Notes: generated by a model from the sequence alone, not told the origin. Shown: positions 9,864-18,407, counted from the stretch's first letter. The stretch: DNA of 64,000 nucleotides from Leifsonia aquatica H1aii (GCF_000633535.1 NZ_AYMR01000018.1:124001-188000); one strand, 5' to 3'. A program made the numbers and translations.

Positions 9864-11345
9864 CTAATGGGCACTCGGTTCGACGTGACGGCGCGGATAC
9901 CGGATGAGCGCCACAGTTCCTGTGGCGACAAACGCAGCCGCGGCGACGAGGAACACTCCTTGGTAGCCCACGATTGTGGCGATTTCGATGGTGTGAGTGC
10001 TCGGCACACTGCCCATGGTTCCGACGGGGACGAGGTGGTTCGCGATGTACAGCCCCATCGAAACACCTGATGCCGCGGTGAGGACTGCTACCCCGACGGA
10101 GGTGCCGAGTTGCTGTGCGGAGTTGAGGACAGCTGATGCTGCCCCGGCGTCTTCTGGAGCAACATCGAGCGTCGCAGCGGCGATCGTGGAGGCGAAGATC
10201 ACTCCCAAGCCGAGCCCCGTGACGATGAGGCCAGGAAGAATGCCGCTGACGTAGTCGGTCCCGTCATGCACCTGCGCTAGGAGGACCATCCCGATAGCGC
10301 TGACCAGAGCCGCAACAGGAACCTTTACCTTCAGGGACACACGCGCCGCGAGGCCGGCGGAAATCACCTGTGCTCCGATCACGACAGCAACAACCATCGG
10401 AAGGAATGCCAGGCCGGCCAGGAGAGGGGTGAAACCGAGGATCTCCTGTAGGTAGCTGGTCGCAAAGACGAACGCTGCAACGATGCTGATCGAGGCGATC
10501 AGCATCACCAAGCTCGACGTGGAGCGTCGACGGTCCGCGAGCACCGAGGGCGGCAGCAGAGGCGCAGCAATTCGACGCTGCCGTTTTGCGAAGACAATCA
10601 GCAGGACGATTCCCACCAGCAGCGCAATACCTGCCGGGATCGGCTGCGAGGAGATAGTGGCGATCGCGTACACGATTCCGAAGAGCCCTACAGCGGACAC
10701 GATTGCACCGCTGAAATCAAACGGAGCCCTTGTGGTGGCCTTCGGCCGCGGAAGTACCAGGAACGCCCCGATGATCGCGACGAGTGCGAAGAGCACATTG
10801 ATGTAGAGGGTGGCGCGCCACGAGAACGCGTCCGCGAGCCAGCCACCGAGGATGAGTCCGATGCCCGCGCCTGCCCCCGATACGGCACCGAAAATCGCGA
10901 AGGCGCGATCCCGTTTCGAAGAACCCGCAAACGACACGGTGAGCAAACTGAGCGCGGCAGGGGCAAGCAGCGCCGCGAAGGCTCCCTGGGCCGCACGAGC
11001 GCCCACGAGGATCCCGAACGTTGGCGCCCAGCCACCGAGCGCCGACGCTACGGCGAAGCCAGCAGCGCCGACAACGAAGGTGCGGAAGTTACCGACGCGA
11101 TCGCCCAGGCGCCCGCCAACGAGAAGCAGCGCGCCAAAGGCCAATGAGTACGCAGCGACGATCCACTGTCGTCCGCTCGCGTCGAACTGCAGATCCAGCG
11201 CAGCTTTTAGCAGGGCGATGTTCACAATCGTGGCGTCCAGCACCACCATCAGCTGCGCGAGTGAAATCACGATGAGCGCTGGCCACCCGACCTTCCGCGC
11301 CCTGGCGGCCGCTACTGGGGTGTCCGCTACCGAACGGCTTGACAT
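9864..11345 (-). CDS. MFS transporter, DHA2/EmrB-QacA type
   Basis: 493 residues with ~14 hydrophobic segments. The first carries the DHA2 signature LMVVLDATIVNIAL and motif A follows as GGRLGDRVGNFR. AGGAG lies before the ATG at 11345. A longer upstream frame to 11603 is rejected because it overlaps the divergent TetR gene. The divergent arrangement and two operators at 11363-11414 indicate TetR-controlled drug export. Codon use and GC are lower than in neighbouring core genes. Confidence 0.92.
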   Translation of the reverse strand: MSSRSVADTPVAAARARKVGWPALIVISLAQLMVVLDATIVNIALLKAALDLQFDASGRQWIVAAYSLAFGALLLVGGRLGDRVGNFRTFVVGAAGFAVASALGGWAPTFGILVGARAAQGAFAALLAPAALSLLTVSFAGSSKRDRAFAIFGAVSGAGAGIGLILGGWLADAFSWRATLYINVLFALVAIIGAFLVLPRPKATTRAPFDFSGAIVSAVGLFGIVYAIATISSQPIPAGIALLVGIVLLIVFAKRQRRIAAPLLPPSVLADRRRSTSSLVMLIASISIVAAFVFATSYLQEILGFTPLLAGLAFLPMVVAVVIGAQVISAGLAARVSLKVKVPVAALVSAIGMVLLAQVHDGTDYVSGILPGLIVTGLGLGVIFASTIAAATLDVAPEDAGAASAVLNSAQQLGTSVGVAVLTAASGVSMGLYIANHLVPVGTMGSVPSTHTIEIATIVGYQGVFLVAAAAFVATGTVALIRYPRRHVEPSAH

Positions 11346-11362
11346 TGGTCCTCTCCTATTTC

Positions 11363-11414
11363 CGGAATAACTATTCCGCACAATGTAGCACAGACGCGGA
11401 ACAACTATTCCGCG
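11363..11414. promoter_or_regulatory. Twin TetR operators between MFS and TetR genes
   Basis: Two near-identical palindromes. CGGAATA-AC-TATTCCG at 11363-11378 has perfect 7-bp arms. CGCGGAACAACTATTCCGCG at 11395-11414 has 9 of 10 arm positions paired. Their centres are 34 bp apart. The first sits ~18 nt before the MFS start. The second ends directly before the TAGACT -10 box of the TetR gene. Mutual repression by the adjacent TetR protein is inferred. Confidence 0.85.
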
Positions 11415-11426
11415 TAGACTACGGCC

Positions 11427-12053
11427 ATGCCTGCAAGCACGACAGTCACCGACCCTTCGGTCTCCCACCGCATCCTGGAAGCCGCGGCGGAAGTATTCGC
11501 CGGCAGCGGCCTCGATGCGGGGTTGGCTGAGATCGCGGAGCGAGCAGGCGTCGGGGTTGCCACGATCTATCGCCGATTCGCCACCAAGGACGACATCATT
11601 CAAGCGTTGGCCGAGCGCCGATTCACGGAAATCACGACCCGGATGCGCGCTGCGGCACAGCTCGGTGACCCGTGGGAGGCGTTCGCGAGCGAGTTCCGGG
11701 CGTCGGCCCTTGATTTCGCGGCTGACAGGGGCTTCCGTGAACTCGTCGTCAGCTCCGCGACAGACTCACTCGGCTGGGCGCGAGGCACCAAGCCGACGGC
11801 ACTCCAGGAGAGCATTGCGCGCTGGAGCGAAGAGGTCATGAGCATCATCGGCCAGCTGATCGAACGAGCGCACGCATCCGGACAACTCCGCGCGGATGTC
11901 GATGGCCCAGTCGTATTCCAACTCAGCCTCGCCGCGCAGAGCATTGCAGCACTGGGCGATCGGGACTCGCACGCCCAGGCGATCGAAATCATCCTCGACG
12001 GGCTCCGATCCAGAACTCCAGTGGTCCCACTTGGCCACGATCTGAACGCGTGA
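11427..12053 (+). CDS. TetR family regulator
   Basis: 208 residues. The N-terminal DNA-binding domain has LAEIAERAGVGVATIYRRF as the helix-turn-helix and recognition helix. The C-terminal half resembles the SBI_04902-like group found with EmrB-type pumps. A TAGACT -10 box at 11415-11420 lies 6 nt before the ATG, giving a probable leaderless transcript that the second operator would block directly. The likely target is the divergent exporter plus the downstream lipoprotein esterase. Confidence 0.92.
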   Translation: MPASTTVTDPSVSHRILEAAAEVFAGSGLDAGLAEIAERAGVGVATIYRRFATKDDIIQALAERRFTEITTRMRAAAQLGDPWEAFASEFRASALDFAADRGFRELVVSSATDSLGWARGTKPTALQESIARWSEEVMSIIGQLIERAHASGQLRADVDGPVVFQLSLAAQSIAALGDRDSHAQAIEIILDGLRSRTPVVPLGHDLNA

Positions 12054-12120
12054 CCTGCATGGCGTGGAAACTCGCCCTCTGGGTGGGCGGCGACGCGTGA
12101 ACGCGTTGTAGAGTTAATCC

Positions 12121-12798
12121 ATGGATGCATGGAATACCGAGGTGGTAGACAAGCTCGCTGTCTATGACTCGCTCGCTGTCGTGATGAAAGCGGTGGCAAA
12201 TGGCCGAAGGTTGGAGCTGATCGAGGTACTCGCCCAGGGCGAGCACTCGGTAGAGGTGCTGTCTCGAATGACGGGCATGGGGCTAACGACCGTGTCGGCT
12301 GGTTTGCAGATCCTGAAGCAGGCCGGGCTGGTGCGGACCCGCAGGGAGGGTACGACGGTGCATTATCGCCTCGCGGGCACCGATGTCATCGATTTGTATC
12401 TGGCAGCGAAGCGGGTCGGTTTGCTGCGGTTGCCCGAGTTGCGAGACACCTTGGCGGCGTACATGGACCAGGCGGCGCCGTCCGCGTCTTCGGTTCCTTT
12501 GATCGATCCCGCAGCGGTCACCTCGACCATGACTGTCGTTGACGTCCGGCCGTTGGAGGAGTTCGAGGCGGGACACTTCCCAGGTGCGATGTCGATTCCT
12601 CTGGCGGAGCTCGAGGACCGAGGCGCGGAGGTCCCCACCGATGCTGAGGTGGTGGTCTACTGTCGCGGCGAGTTCTGCCGAATGGCGCGTGAGGCCGCCG
12701 CGTGGATGCGAGATCGGGGCATCAACGCCAAGGCGATGGACGAAGGGGTCATCGAGTGGCGTGCGTCAGAGGAGGGTTGCCTTGATCAGACAGCCTGA
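12121..12798 (+). CDS. ArsR-type HTH regulator fused to a rhodanese domain
   Basis: 225 residues in two parts. Residues ~15-95 are a winged helix of the ArsR group (VANGRRLELIEVL, with recognition helix around GLTTVSAGLQIL). Residues ~128-222 are a rhodanese domain with VVDVRPLEEFEAGHFPGA and the active-site loop VYCRGEFC, which keeps the catalytic Cys. Such fusions are thought to sense sulfur or redox state through the rhodanese thiol. A TAGAGT -10 box lies 6 nt before the ATG. Two ACGCGT hexamers at 12093-12106 just upstream are a candidate operator. It overlaps the next gene by 17 bp. Confidence 0.9.
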   Translation: MDAWNTEVVDKLAVYDSLAVVMKAVANGRRLELIEVLAQGEHSVEVLSRMTGMGLTTVSAGLQILKQAGLVRTRREGTTVHYRLAGTDVIDLYLAAKRVGLLRLPELRDTLAAYMDQAAPSASSVPLIDPAAVTSTMTVVDVRPLEEFEAGHFPGAMSIPLAELEDRGAEVPTDAEVVVYCRGEFCRMAREAAAWMRDRGINAKAMDEGVIEWRASEEGCLDQTA

Positions 12799-14071
12799 TG
12801 TGGTTGCGCTCGCTCGCGTCATCGACGGTGACGAGGGCGGTCGCAAACAACTTCAGAGCCGCACACTGACCGTCGTCGTCATCAGCCAGGTCCTTGGCGG
12901 GGCCGGACTGGCCGCGGGAGTGACTGTCGGGGCCCTTCTCGCGCAAGAGATGCTGGGCTCTGACAGCGCGGCAGGCGCTCCGACCGCACTGTTCACGCTG
13001 GGTTCGGCTCTCGCAGCGTTCCTCATCGGCCGCTTCACTCAACGGTGGGGACGGCGCATTGGTCTCGGCCTCGGTTTCGCTGCTGGTGGCATTGGCGCGG
13101 GCGGTGTCGTGCTCGCCGCTGTCACGAACAGCATTCCGCTTCTGTTCATCGCGCTGTTCGTCTATGGCGCGGGAACAGCGACGAATCTGCAGGCGCGCTA
13201 TGCCGGCACCGACCTCGCACTGCCGACCCGGCGCGGCACCGCGGTGAGCGTTGCCATGGTGTCCACGACGCTGGGCGCGGTGGCCGGACCGAACCTGGTG
13301 GAGCCTCTGGGGATGCTTGCCATGAACTGGGGCATCCCACCCCTCGCTGGACCGTTCCTGCTGGCAGGTGTTGCCTACCTTGCCGCCGGCGTAGTCCTGC
13401 TGGCGCTGCTACGTCCCGACCCGTTCCTCGTGGCGCGCCAGATCGGCATCGCGAACACCGTCCCACCGAAGGATGGCGAGGTGAAGGTCATTCCGCGTCC
13501 CGCGACCGGCGCGTACGTGGGGGCGACGGTCATGGTGCTCACGCAGATCGCGATGATCGCGATCATGACGATGACCCCCGTGCACATGCGCGCCCACCAT
13601 CACGGCCTCGGTGAGGTCGGCCTGGTCATTGGGCTTCACATCGCTGCCATGTATCTTCCGTCGCTGGTCACCGGCGTCCTGGTCGACAAGATAGGGCGTG
13701 TGCCCATGGCAATCGCGTCCGGTGTCACGTTGCTGCTCGCCGGGATCGTCGCCGCCCTCGCCCCGGGCGACTCGCTCGGAATGCTCATTCTCGCTCTGGT
13801 GCTGCTGGGCCTGGGATGGAACTTCGGCCTGATCGCCGGCACCGCGCTTGTTGTGGACTCCACCGTGCCCGCCAACCGCGCGCGCACCCAGGGCACAATC
13901 GACGTCCTGATCGCTCTCGCAGGCGCGGGCGGAGGGGCCATGTCCGGTGTTGTCATGGCCTCGACCAGCTACAGCGCCCTCTCCATTTCCGGTGGCGTGC
14001 TCGCTTTGCTGCTGATCCCAGTGCTGGTATGGGCACGGAGCCGTCGCGCACTTTCCACCGAAGCCAGCTGA
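12782..14071 (+). CDS. MFS transporter coupled to the ArsR-rhodanese regulator
   Basis: 429 residues, 12 membrane spans. Motif A-like GRFTQRWGRRIG follows span 2 and a second copy, DKIGRVPM, lies in the C-terminal half. The TTG start is chosen because GGAGGG at 12771-12776 is 5 nt upstream and the residues before it lie inside the regulator gene. The overlap means translational coupling. The rhodanese partner suggests a sulfur-containing or thiol-reactive substrate, but this is inference. Confidence 0.88.
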   Translation: MIRQPDVVALARVIDGDEGGRKQLQSRTLTVVVISQVLGGAGLAAGVTVGALLAQEMLGSDSAAGAPTALFTLGSALAAFLIGRFTQRWGRRIGLGLGFAAGGIGAGGVVLAAVTNSIPLLFIALFVYGAGTATNLQARYAGTDLALPTRRGTAVSVAMVSTTLGAVAGPNLVEPLGMLAMNWGIPPLAGPFLLAGVAYLAAGVVLLALLRPDPFLVARQIGIANTVPPKDGEVKVIPRPATGAYVGATVMVLTQIAMIAIMTMTPVHMRAHHHGLGEVGLVIGLHIAAMYLPSLVTGVLVDKIGRVPMAIASGVTLLLAGIVAALAPGDSLGMLILALVLLGLGWNFGLIAGTALVVDSTVPANRARTQGTIDVLIALAGAGGGAMSGVVMASTSYSALSISGGVLALLLIPVLVWARSRRALSTEAS

Positions 14072-14304
14072 TCTCGATGACAAGGAAAGACAGCATCTCA
14101 GCGACCCCTATAACTCGTTCCTTTCTTGGAAGGCGGTCGTGATCGGGGCACTCGTTCCGGCTGCGTTGGGCATCGGCGCTGCGATCGGCGCGAACGCTCG
14201 GGGGTCCGTAGCGTCTGCGCTGTCGGCTTCCCCGGAGATCTCTGCTGCAGTCGACTCTCTCGCCAGCCTCGCTCGACTCGAAGCGGGTGATCCACTGGCC
14301 ATCG
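14072..14304. other. Non-coding right edge of the island, unexplained open frame
   Basis: No gene can be supported. On the plus strand a frame without a good start or ribosome site runs from before 14076 through a hydrophobic alanine-rich stretch containing VVIGALVPAALGIGAAIGA and stops being credible where phzF similarity begins (~14305). It may be a truncated membrane protein. On the minus strand the phzF frame stays open to ~14108 but its similarity ends near 14310. Confidence 0.4.
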
Positions 14305-14679
14305 GCGACGTCACCTCGACGCGCCCCGCGGTGCGGCCCACCTCGACGCCCAGCACGTCGTCGCCGATCTGCTGCCGGTAGCGACCGGCGGCCGCTGGAA
14401 GACGATCCGTCAGGGCGAGCCACAGCCACGCGCCCATCGCGTTGTGCCCGGCGCCGAACACCTCGATGCCGGCCGGTGTGAACGACCGCAGCCGCCAGAG
14501 CGCCCCGGGTGCCGTCGGCCGCACGAGGAACGTCGTCTCCGATTGATTGAACTCGCGGCGACCGCGCGCATCCGCTCGACCGGCAGCGCGTCGGCATCCG
14601 GTACCAGCGCCAACGGATTGCCCTCGAGCGGGGCGGTGGCGAAGACGTCGACGAGCGCGAACGGGACCTGCACGGTCAT
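14305..14679 (-). pseudogene. 5' part of a phzF-type isomerase gene, frameshifted and truncated
   Basis: The intact start (ATG 14679, GGAGG upstream) leads into the PhzF N terminus FALVDVFATAPLEGNPLALV. At ~14553 one G is missing (GCG-AG instead of GCG-GAG) and the frame shifts. In the next frame the catalytic-Glu region FNQSETTFLV, RSFTPAGIEVFGAGHNAMGA and LGVEVGRTAGRVEV continue normally. Similarity ends near 14310, about 125 residues into a ~270-residue family. So it carries both a 1-nt deletion and loss of the C-terminal half. The gene's 3' end is probably the relic at 7847-7927. Confidence 0.75.
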
Positions 14680-14718
14680 CCGCTCACCTCCCTCCCGGGG
14701 CAGATCTCCCCACCCTGT

Positions 14719-14763
14719 TGTACACAGTGTCCACGTCGACGGTCCGGTTGGCCAGGGTGTACA
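14719..14763. promoter_or_regulatory. TGTACAC/GTGTACA inverted repeat
   Basis: TGTACAC at 14719-14725 and its complement GTGTACA at 14757-14763 flank the probable phzF promoter region, between the minus-strand phzF start and the small plus-strand ORF. The left copy continues into a looser AGTGTCC. It looks like a GntR/MocR-type site, but no such regulator gene is present here. Confidence 0.4.
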
Positions 14764-14800
14764 TTCGCACGGCCGGGGCGCCGGACGTAGCATCCACTGC

Positions 14801-14884
14801 ATGACTGCCGGCGTCGCCATCGAAGATCAACCGGACGTCGATCGGCTGGCCGCCGACGGCGTCGTCATCCTCGGCTACGACTGA
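14801..14884 (+). CDS. Possible 27-residue small ORF
   Basis: ATG to TGA encodes 27 residues, MTAGVAIEDQPDV followed by DRLAADGVVILGYD. A TAGCAT -10 box at 14788-14793 lies 7 nt before the ATG, the same leaderless spacing as many real genes in this window. It fills the gap between the phzF relic and the MFS gene. No family recognised. It could be a genuine small protein or the remaining start of a deleted gene. Confidence 0.3.
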   Translation: MTAGVAIEDQPDVDRLAADGVVILGYD

Positions 14885-14922
14885 GCCGAGCCCGATCCCG
14901 ACGGTGCGCGCCTTCGGCGGAG

Positions 14923-16395
14923 TCACGATCGCCCGTCGTCCAGCGGCCGTACCACCGGCCTCCGGGGCGAGCTCCGGGTCGCCCGCAGCCGCCTGATGAA
15001 CGGTGCCGCCGCCTCGCGCACGCCGAGAACCAGCGTCGCCGCCACGGCGAGGGAGGCCAGCAGCAGCCCGGCGCAGACGGCGAGGCCCACCAGCAGTCCG
15101 GCCGTGTCGACCAGCGTCCCGCCTCCGGCGAACGCCACGCCGGTCACGAGCGCCACGCAGAAGGTCGCCGACAGTCGCTGCGCGAGCTGGAGGAACGAGG
15201 CTGCGAGACCGTACTCGCCCGGCTGTGCGTGCGCCAGGGTGAGCGCCCGCAACGGCGGCTCGAACGCCCCGCTCGCCGCACCGATCAGGGTCTCCAGCAG
15301 CACGATCGAGATCACCAGCGCGACCACGTCGCTCGCTCCGCTCACCGCCACGAGGATCGCGCTGAACGCGGTCTGCATCCCGAGGAACGTCACCAGCGTC
15401 CAGCGCCCCAGCGCGTCGAAGAGCCGCGAGCTGAGGGCGGACGTGACGATCCGTGCGGCGGCGGACGGCGCGAGCAGCAGGGCGACGAGCACGGCGGGCA
15501 TCCCGAGAGACTGCAGCAGGAACACGGTGACGATGGCGGACTGCGCGACCGCCGCCCCGAACCACAGCAGTGCGACGACGCTCCCCCCGGTGAACCCGCG
15601 GGCGCGCAGCAGGGTCGGCGAGAAAAGAGGGAGGCGTCCGATCCGTGCGGTCCGGCGCTCCCACCAGACCAGCACACCGGTCGTCAGGACGAGGCCTCCG
15701 ACCGCCAGACCGGTGCGGACAGGTCCGAGACCGGGGTCGATCACCGGTGCGGTCGCCAGCAGCACGACCACCGCGGTGAGGGTGATGCCCACCAGGTCCA
15801 GTGACGGTCGGCCCGCGGCCCGACCGCCGCGCGGGACGTAGCGTGCGGCGAGCACGACGACGGTGACGACGAACGGGGCGTTGATCGCCAGGACGCCCCG
15901 CCACGCGACATCCGGCGGCAGCAGGGACAGGAGCGCGCCGGCGGCGAGGGGGCCGACGATCGCCGCAGCCGACGCCGCCATCCCGTAGGCCGCGAGAGCG
16001 CGGATCCGCGCGCGGCCGGTGAAGAGGTCCTGGATGACGCCGAGGACCTGGGCGCTCACCACTCCGGAGCCGAAGCCCTGCGCGGCGCGGCCCGCGATGG
16101 CCCAACCGATGTCCGGTGCGCAGACGGCGAGAGCGGCGCCGACCAGGAACAGCGCGAGGCCGGCGATGAACATCCCGCGGCGGCCGTAGGCATCACCCAG
16201 ACGGCCGCCCGGGACGAGTCCCACCCCGAAGGCGAGCGAGTAGACGGCGAGGAACCACTGGATCCCTCCCGTGGACGCGCCGAGCTCGGGCCCGAGGGAC
16301 GGCACGGTGTAGGTGACCACCGACTGGTCGAGGAGGGTCGCGAAGCCGGCGCCGACGCAGGCCGCCAGCGCGAACCGTTCGCTCCGGGACGCCAC
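14923..16395 (-). CDS. MFS transporter, DHA2-type
   Basis: 490 residues, ~14 spans. It starts with a short cytoplasmic N terminus and LLDQSVVTYTVPSLG (the DHA2 first-span motif). Motif A is GGRLGDAYGRRGMF. The start is GTG with GGAG close upstream. The C terminus is Arg-rich. High GC marks it as core sequence outside the island. No regulator is adjacent now; the damaged phzF/GntR-site region lies next to its 3' end. Substrate unknown. Confidence 0.9.
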   Translation of the reverse strand: MASRSERFALAACVGAGFATLLDQSVVTYTVPSLGPELGASTGGIQWFLAVYSLAFGVGLVPGGRLGDAYGRRGMFIAGLALFLVGAALAVCAPDIGWAIAGRAAQGFGSGVVSAQVLGVIQDLFTGRARIRALAAYGMAASAAAIVGPLAAGALLSLLPPDVAWRGVLAINAPFVVTVVVLAARYVPRGGRAAGRPSLDLVGITLTAVVVLLATAPVIDPGLGPVRTGLAVGGLVLTTGVLVWWERRTARIGRLPLFSPTLLRARGFTGGSVVALLWFGAAVAQSAIVTVFLLQSLGMPAVLVALLLAPSAAARIVTSALSSRLFDALGRWTLVTFLGMQTAFSAILVAVSGASDVVALVISIVLLETLIGAASGAFEPPLRALTLAHAQPGEYGLAASFLQLAQRLSATFCVALVTGVAFAGGGTLVDTAGLLVGLAVCAGLLLASLAVAATLVLGVREAAAPFIRRLRATRSSPRRPVVRPLDDGRS

Positions 16396-16468
16396 CGCTC
16401 CGTTCTAGCCGCGCCGCCCGCGCCTCGCCCAGGAACATGACGGCCTCTTACGCGCTACGGCGTGGAGG

Positions 16469-17074
16469 TCACCCCCAGAGCGGTCGCACCGACGCGGCGA
16501 GGTCGAGCAGCGGCGTGCCGTCCAGCACGATCCGCGACTCCTCGATCCCCTGTGCGGGCCACTGCGCGACGATCTCGATCGGGCCGGCCGGCGGCAGCGG
16601 TCGCAGCCAGAGGCCGTCCTCGACCCGGTAGACGTTCCCGGAGCCGCCGCCGCTGCCGCCCGTCGGCGCGAGCGTGTGGGCGGTGTCGTCGTCCCCGCTG
16701 CCGCCCTCTCCGCCGGTCATCCAGGAGCCGTCGTCGAGGATCAGCCGCCGACCGTCGCCCAGGGCGACTCCGTAGCGCAGGCGTTCGGGGTCGGACGAGC
16801 CGAAGGACCCGTGGAAGCCCCAGTGCGCCGTCTGCCATTCCTGCGGGGTGCGGTCTCCGCGGCGGATGCGGCGTTCGATCACGAACTCGACGCCGGTGCT
16901 GTAGACCCGCGCCGCCATCACGATGATCGCGGCGGTGTCGGTGACGGCCAGGGCCTCCGAGATCGGGAAGAGCCGGGGGAGCTCGGTCTCCGGCGGCCCC
17001 CAGCGCGGGTCGACCTCGGGCTCCGGCCCGGTGCTGTCGTCCTGCGGGGGATCGGGCGGGAAGAATCCGGCCAT
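16469..17074 (-). CDS. Conserved-looking soluble protein, unknown function
   Basis: 201 residues, no signal peptide or membrane span. The N terminus is Pro/Asp-rich (FFPPDPPQDD). The rest alternates short beta-like strands with aromatic residues (WQTAHWGFHGSFG, WLRPLPPAGPIEIVAQWP). A Gly/Ser linker lies near residues 120-145. No family recognised. It is followed on the same strand by nothing coupled, and the two genes upstream (17108-18069) are small membrane proteins transcribed the same way, so the three may form a unit. Confidence 0.7.
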   Translation of the reverse strand: MAGFFPPDPPQDDSTGPEPEVDPRWGPPETELPRLFPISEALAVTDTAAIIVMAARVYSTGVEFVIERRIRRGDRTPQEWQTAHWGFHGSFGSSDPERLRYGVALGDGRRLILDDGSWMTGGEGGSGDDDTAHTLAPTGGSGGGSGNVYRVEDGLWLRPLPPAGPIEIVAQWPAQGIEESRIVLDGTPLLDLAASVRPLWG

Positions 17075-17107
17075 GTGGGCCTCCTCGGTGCTCGGCGGAG
17101 CGTCCGG

Positions 17108-17836
17108 CTATCGTCGGAACGCGTGATCCCAGGCGAGCTCGACGACGATGCCGCGCGCGTCGCCCGGGTGGGAGGCGTCGTACCAGAGCCGGGTCTCCTG
17201 CCCCTCGACGACGGGGCGCGCCTGCTCGATGAGCATGGTCTTCTGCACCCAGCGCTGGGTGCCCTGCAGGTCGTGGAACGTGAAGGTCACCGTCGTGAGG
17301 ATGCGCGGGCTCTCGTGGAAGAAGTCGTAGCCCTTGTCGCTCACGGTGGCCGTGGTCAGCGTGCCGGACCGTACCGTCTCGGCGTCGCGGGACCGCTGCC
17401 GGTTGCGGCTCGCCGCGGCGACGATCCCGAGAAGGAGGAAGAGGACGCCGACGATCAGCAGTCCCACCGCGATGGCGACGGCGACGGCCGGATAGCCGTG
17501 GGGTGCCGCGACGACCAGGAGGCCGGCGCCCGCGCCGATCAGTGTCGCAGCCGCGCCGTACCCGAAGCCGATGTCGGATCGCTTCGTCGCAGTGACCGCC
17601 CAGAGTGCACCGGCGGCGATGGTGAGCATCAGGCCCAGGATGGTGCCGAGCACCGACGTCAGCGGGGGCTCCCCGAACTCGTCGAGCATCCCGAACCCGC
17701 CCCAGCCGGAGCCGAGCCCGAAACCTCCCGCGAGCAGCAGGACGAGCAGGATCAGTACGCGGGCGGTGCTCGGCCGCTTCGCGGTCCGACGGGCCTCGCG
17801 CTGCGCCTTGGCGATCGACGGGTCGACGGTGCTCAT
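17108..17836 (-). CDS. DUF3592-type membrane protein
   Basis: 242 residues. A basic N terminus is followed by four to five hydrophobic segments in residues ~25-155. A C-terminal extracytoplasmic beta domain follows (TATVSDKGYDFF...ILTTVTFTFHDLQG...RLWYDASHPGDARG), matching the DUF3592 pattern. Its ATG overlaps the stop of the upstream PLDc_N-type gene (ATGA), so the pair is co-translated. Function unknown; probably envelope-associated. Confidence 0.75.
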   Translation of the reverse strand: MSTVDPSIAKAQREARRTAKRPSTARVLILLVLLLAGGFGLGSGWGGFGMLDEFGEPPLTSVLGTILGLMLTIAAGALWAVTATKRSDIGFGYGAAATLIGAGAGLLVVAAPHGYPAVAVAIAVGLLIVGVLFLLLGIVAAASRNRQRSRDAETVRSGTLTTATVSDKGYDFFHESPRILTTVTFTFHDLQGTQRWVQKTMLIEQARPVVEGQETRLWYDASHPGDARGIVVELAWDHAFRR

Positions 17837-18069
17837 GCTGAGCCGCCGCTGAGCCGGTCCTGGTTGCGCGGCGCGTTCGCGCGGCCGAGCGTGAGCCAGA
17901 GGATCGGTCCGATGACCGGCACCAGGGTGACGATGGCGATCCAGGCGATGACGTAGGCCGCGGTCGTCCGGCTCAGGGCGACCTGGACCAGCGCCACCAG
18001 CCAGAGGGCGAGCTGCCCGACCCCCAGGAACAGGATCATCAGGTGCCAGCCCGCGAGTCCACTCAGCAT
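17833..18069 (-). CDS. PLDc_N-type small membrane protein
   Basis: 78 residues, two membrane spans (residues ~8-30 and ~38-60) with the end IGPILWLTLGRANA. The PxIGPxxW pattern is typical of the phospholipase D N-terminal-like (PLDc_N) domain found alone in actinobacteria. It is translationally coupled to the DUF3592 gene downstream by an ATGA overlap. No catalytic HKD motif is present, so it is not itself an enzyme. Confidence 0.8.
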   Translation of the reverse strand: MLSGLAGWHLMILFLGVGQLALWLVALVQVALSRTTAAYVIAWIAIVTLVPVIGPILWLTLGRANAPRNQDRLSGGSA

Positions 18070-18407
18070 GTCGTCCCCCGTCCGCGACGTCTCCGTCGTG
18101 CCGCTTTCATGTCTGCGGCCACCCTATCGCGCACGAACGCGACGACGACCGGCTCACCCGAGAAGCCGGCCGTCGCTCGCCGGGTGATGCGGGGCGACCC
18201 GCCCTAGCGGGTCCGCACTCCGTCCGGCCGCGCGGCGCCGGAGTTGGCGGTCGCCGTGGTCACCGCACACGATAGATCGGTTCTCTGGGAAGTCAACCGA
18301 CACACCCGGATCGACTCTCAGGAACCCATCTGCTGCATCTGCTCCTCCTCCGGTTCGGGCGCAGCTCCACGCGGCGGCCGTCCGGTCGCCCGGCGTATCG
18401 TGGAGGC
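18070..18407. other. 338-nt divergent intergenic region
   Basis: No gene seen. It separates two diverging transcripts. It holds a 7-bp hairpin GACCCGC-CCTA-GCGGGTC at 18196-18213 and, at its right end, the TATCGT -10 box (18396-18401) of the DUF1992 gene. The rest shows no recognisable motif. Confidence 0.6.

Noticed and set aside
7847-14679. Island read as a transposon
   Set aside because: No transposase, integrase, terminal inverted repeats or target duplications could be seen at either edge.
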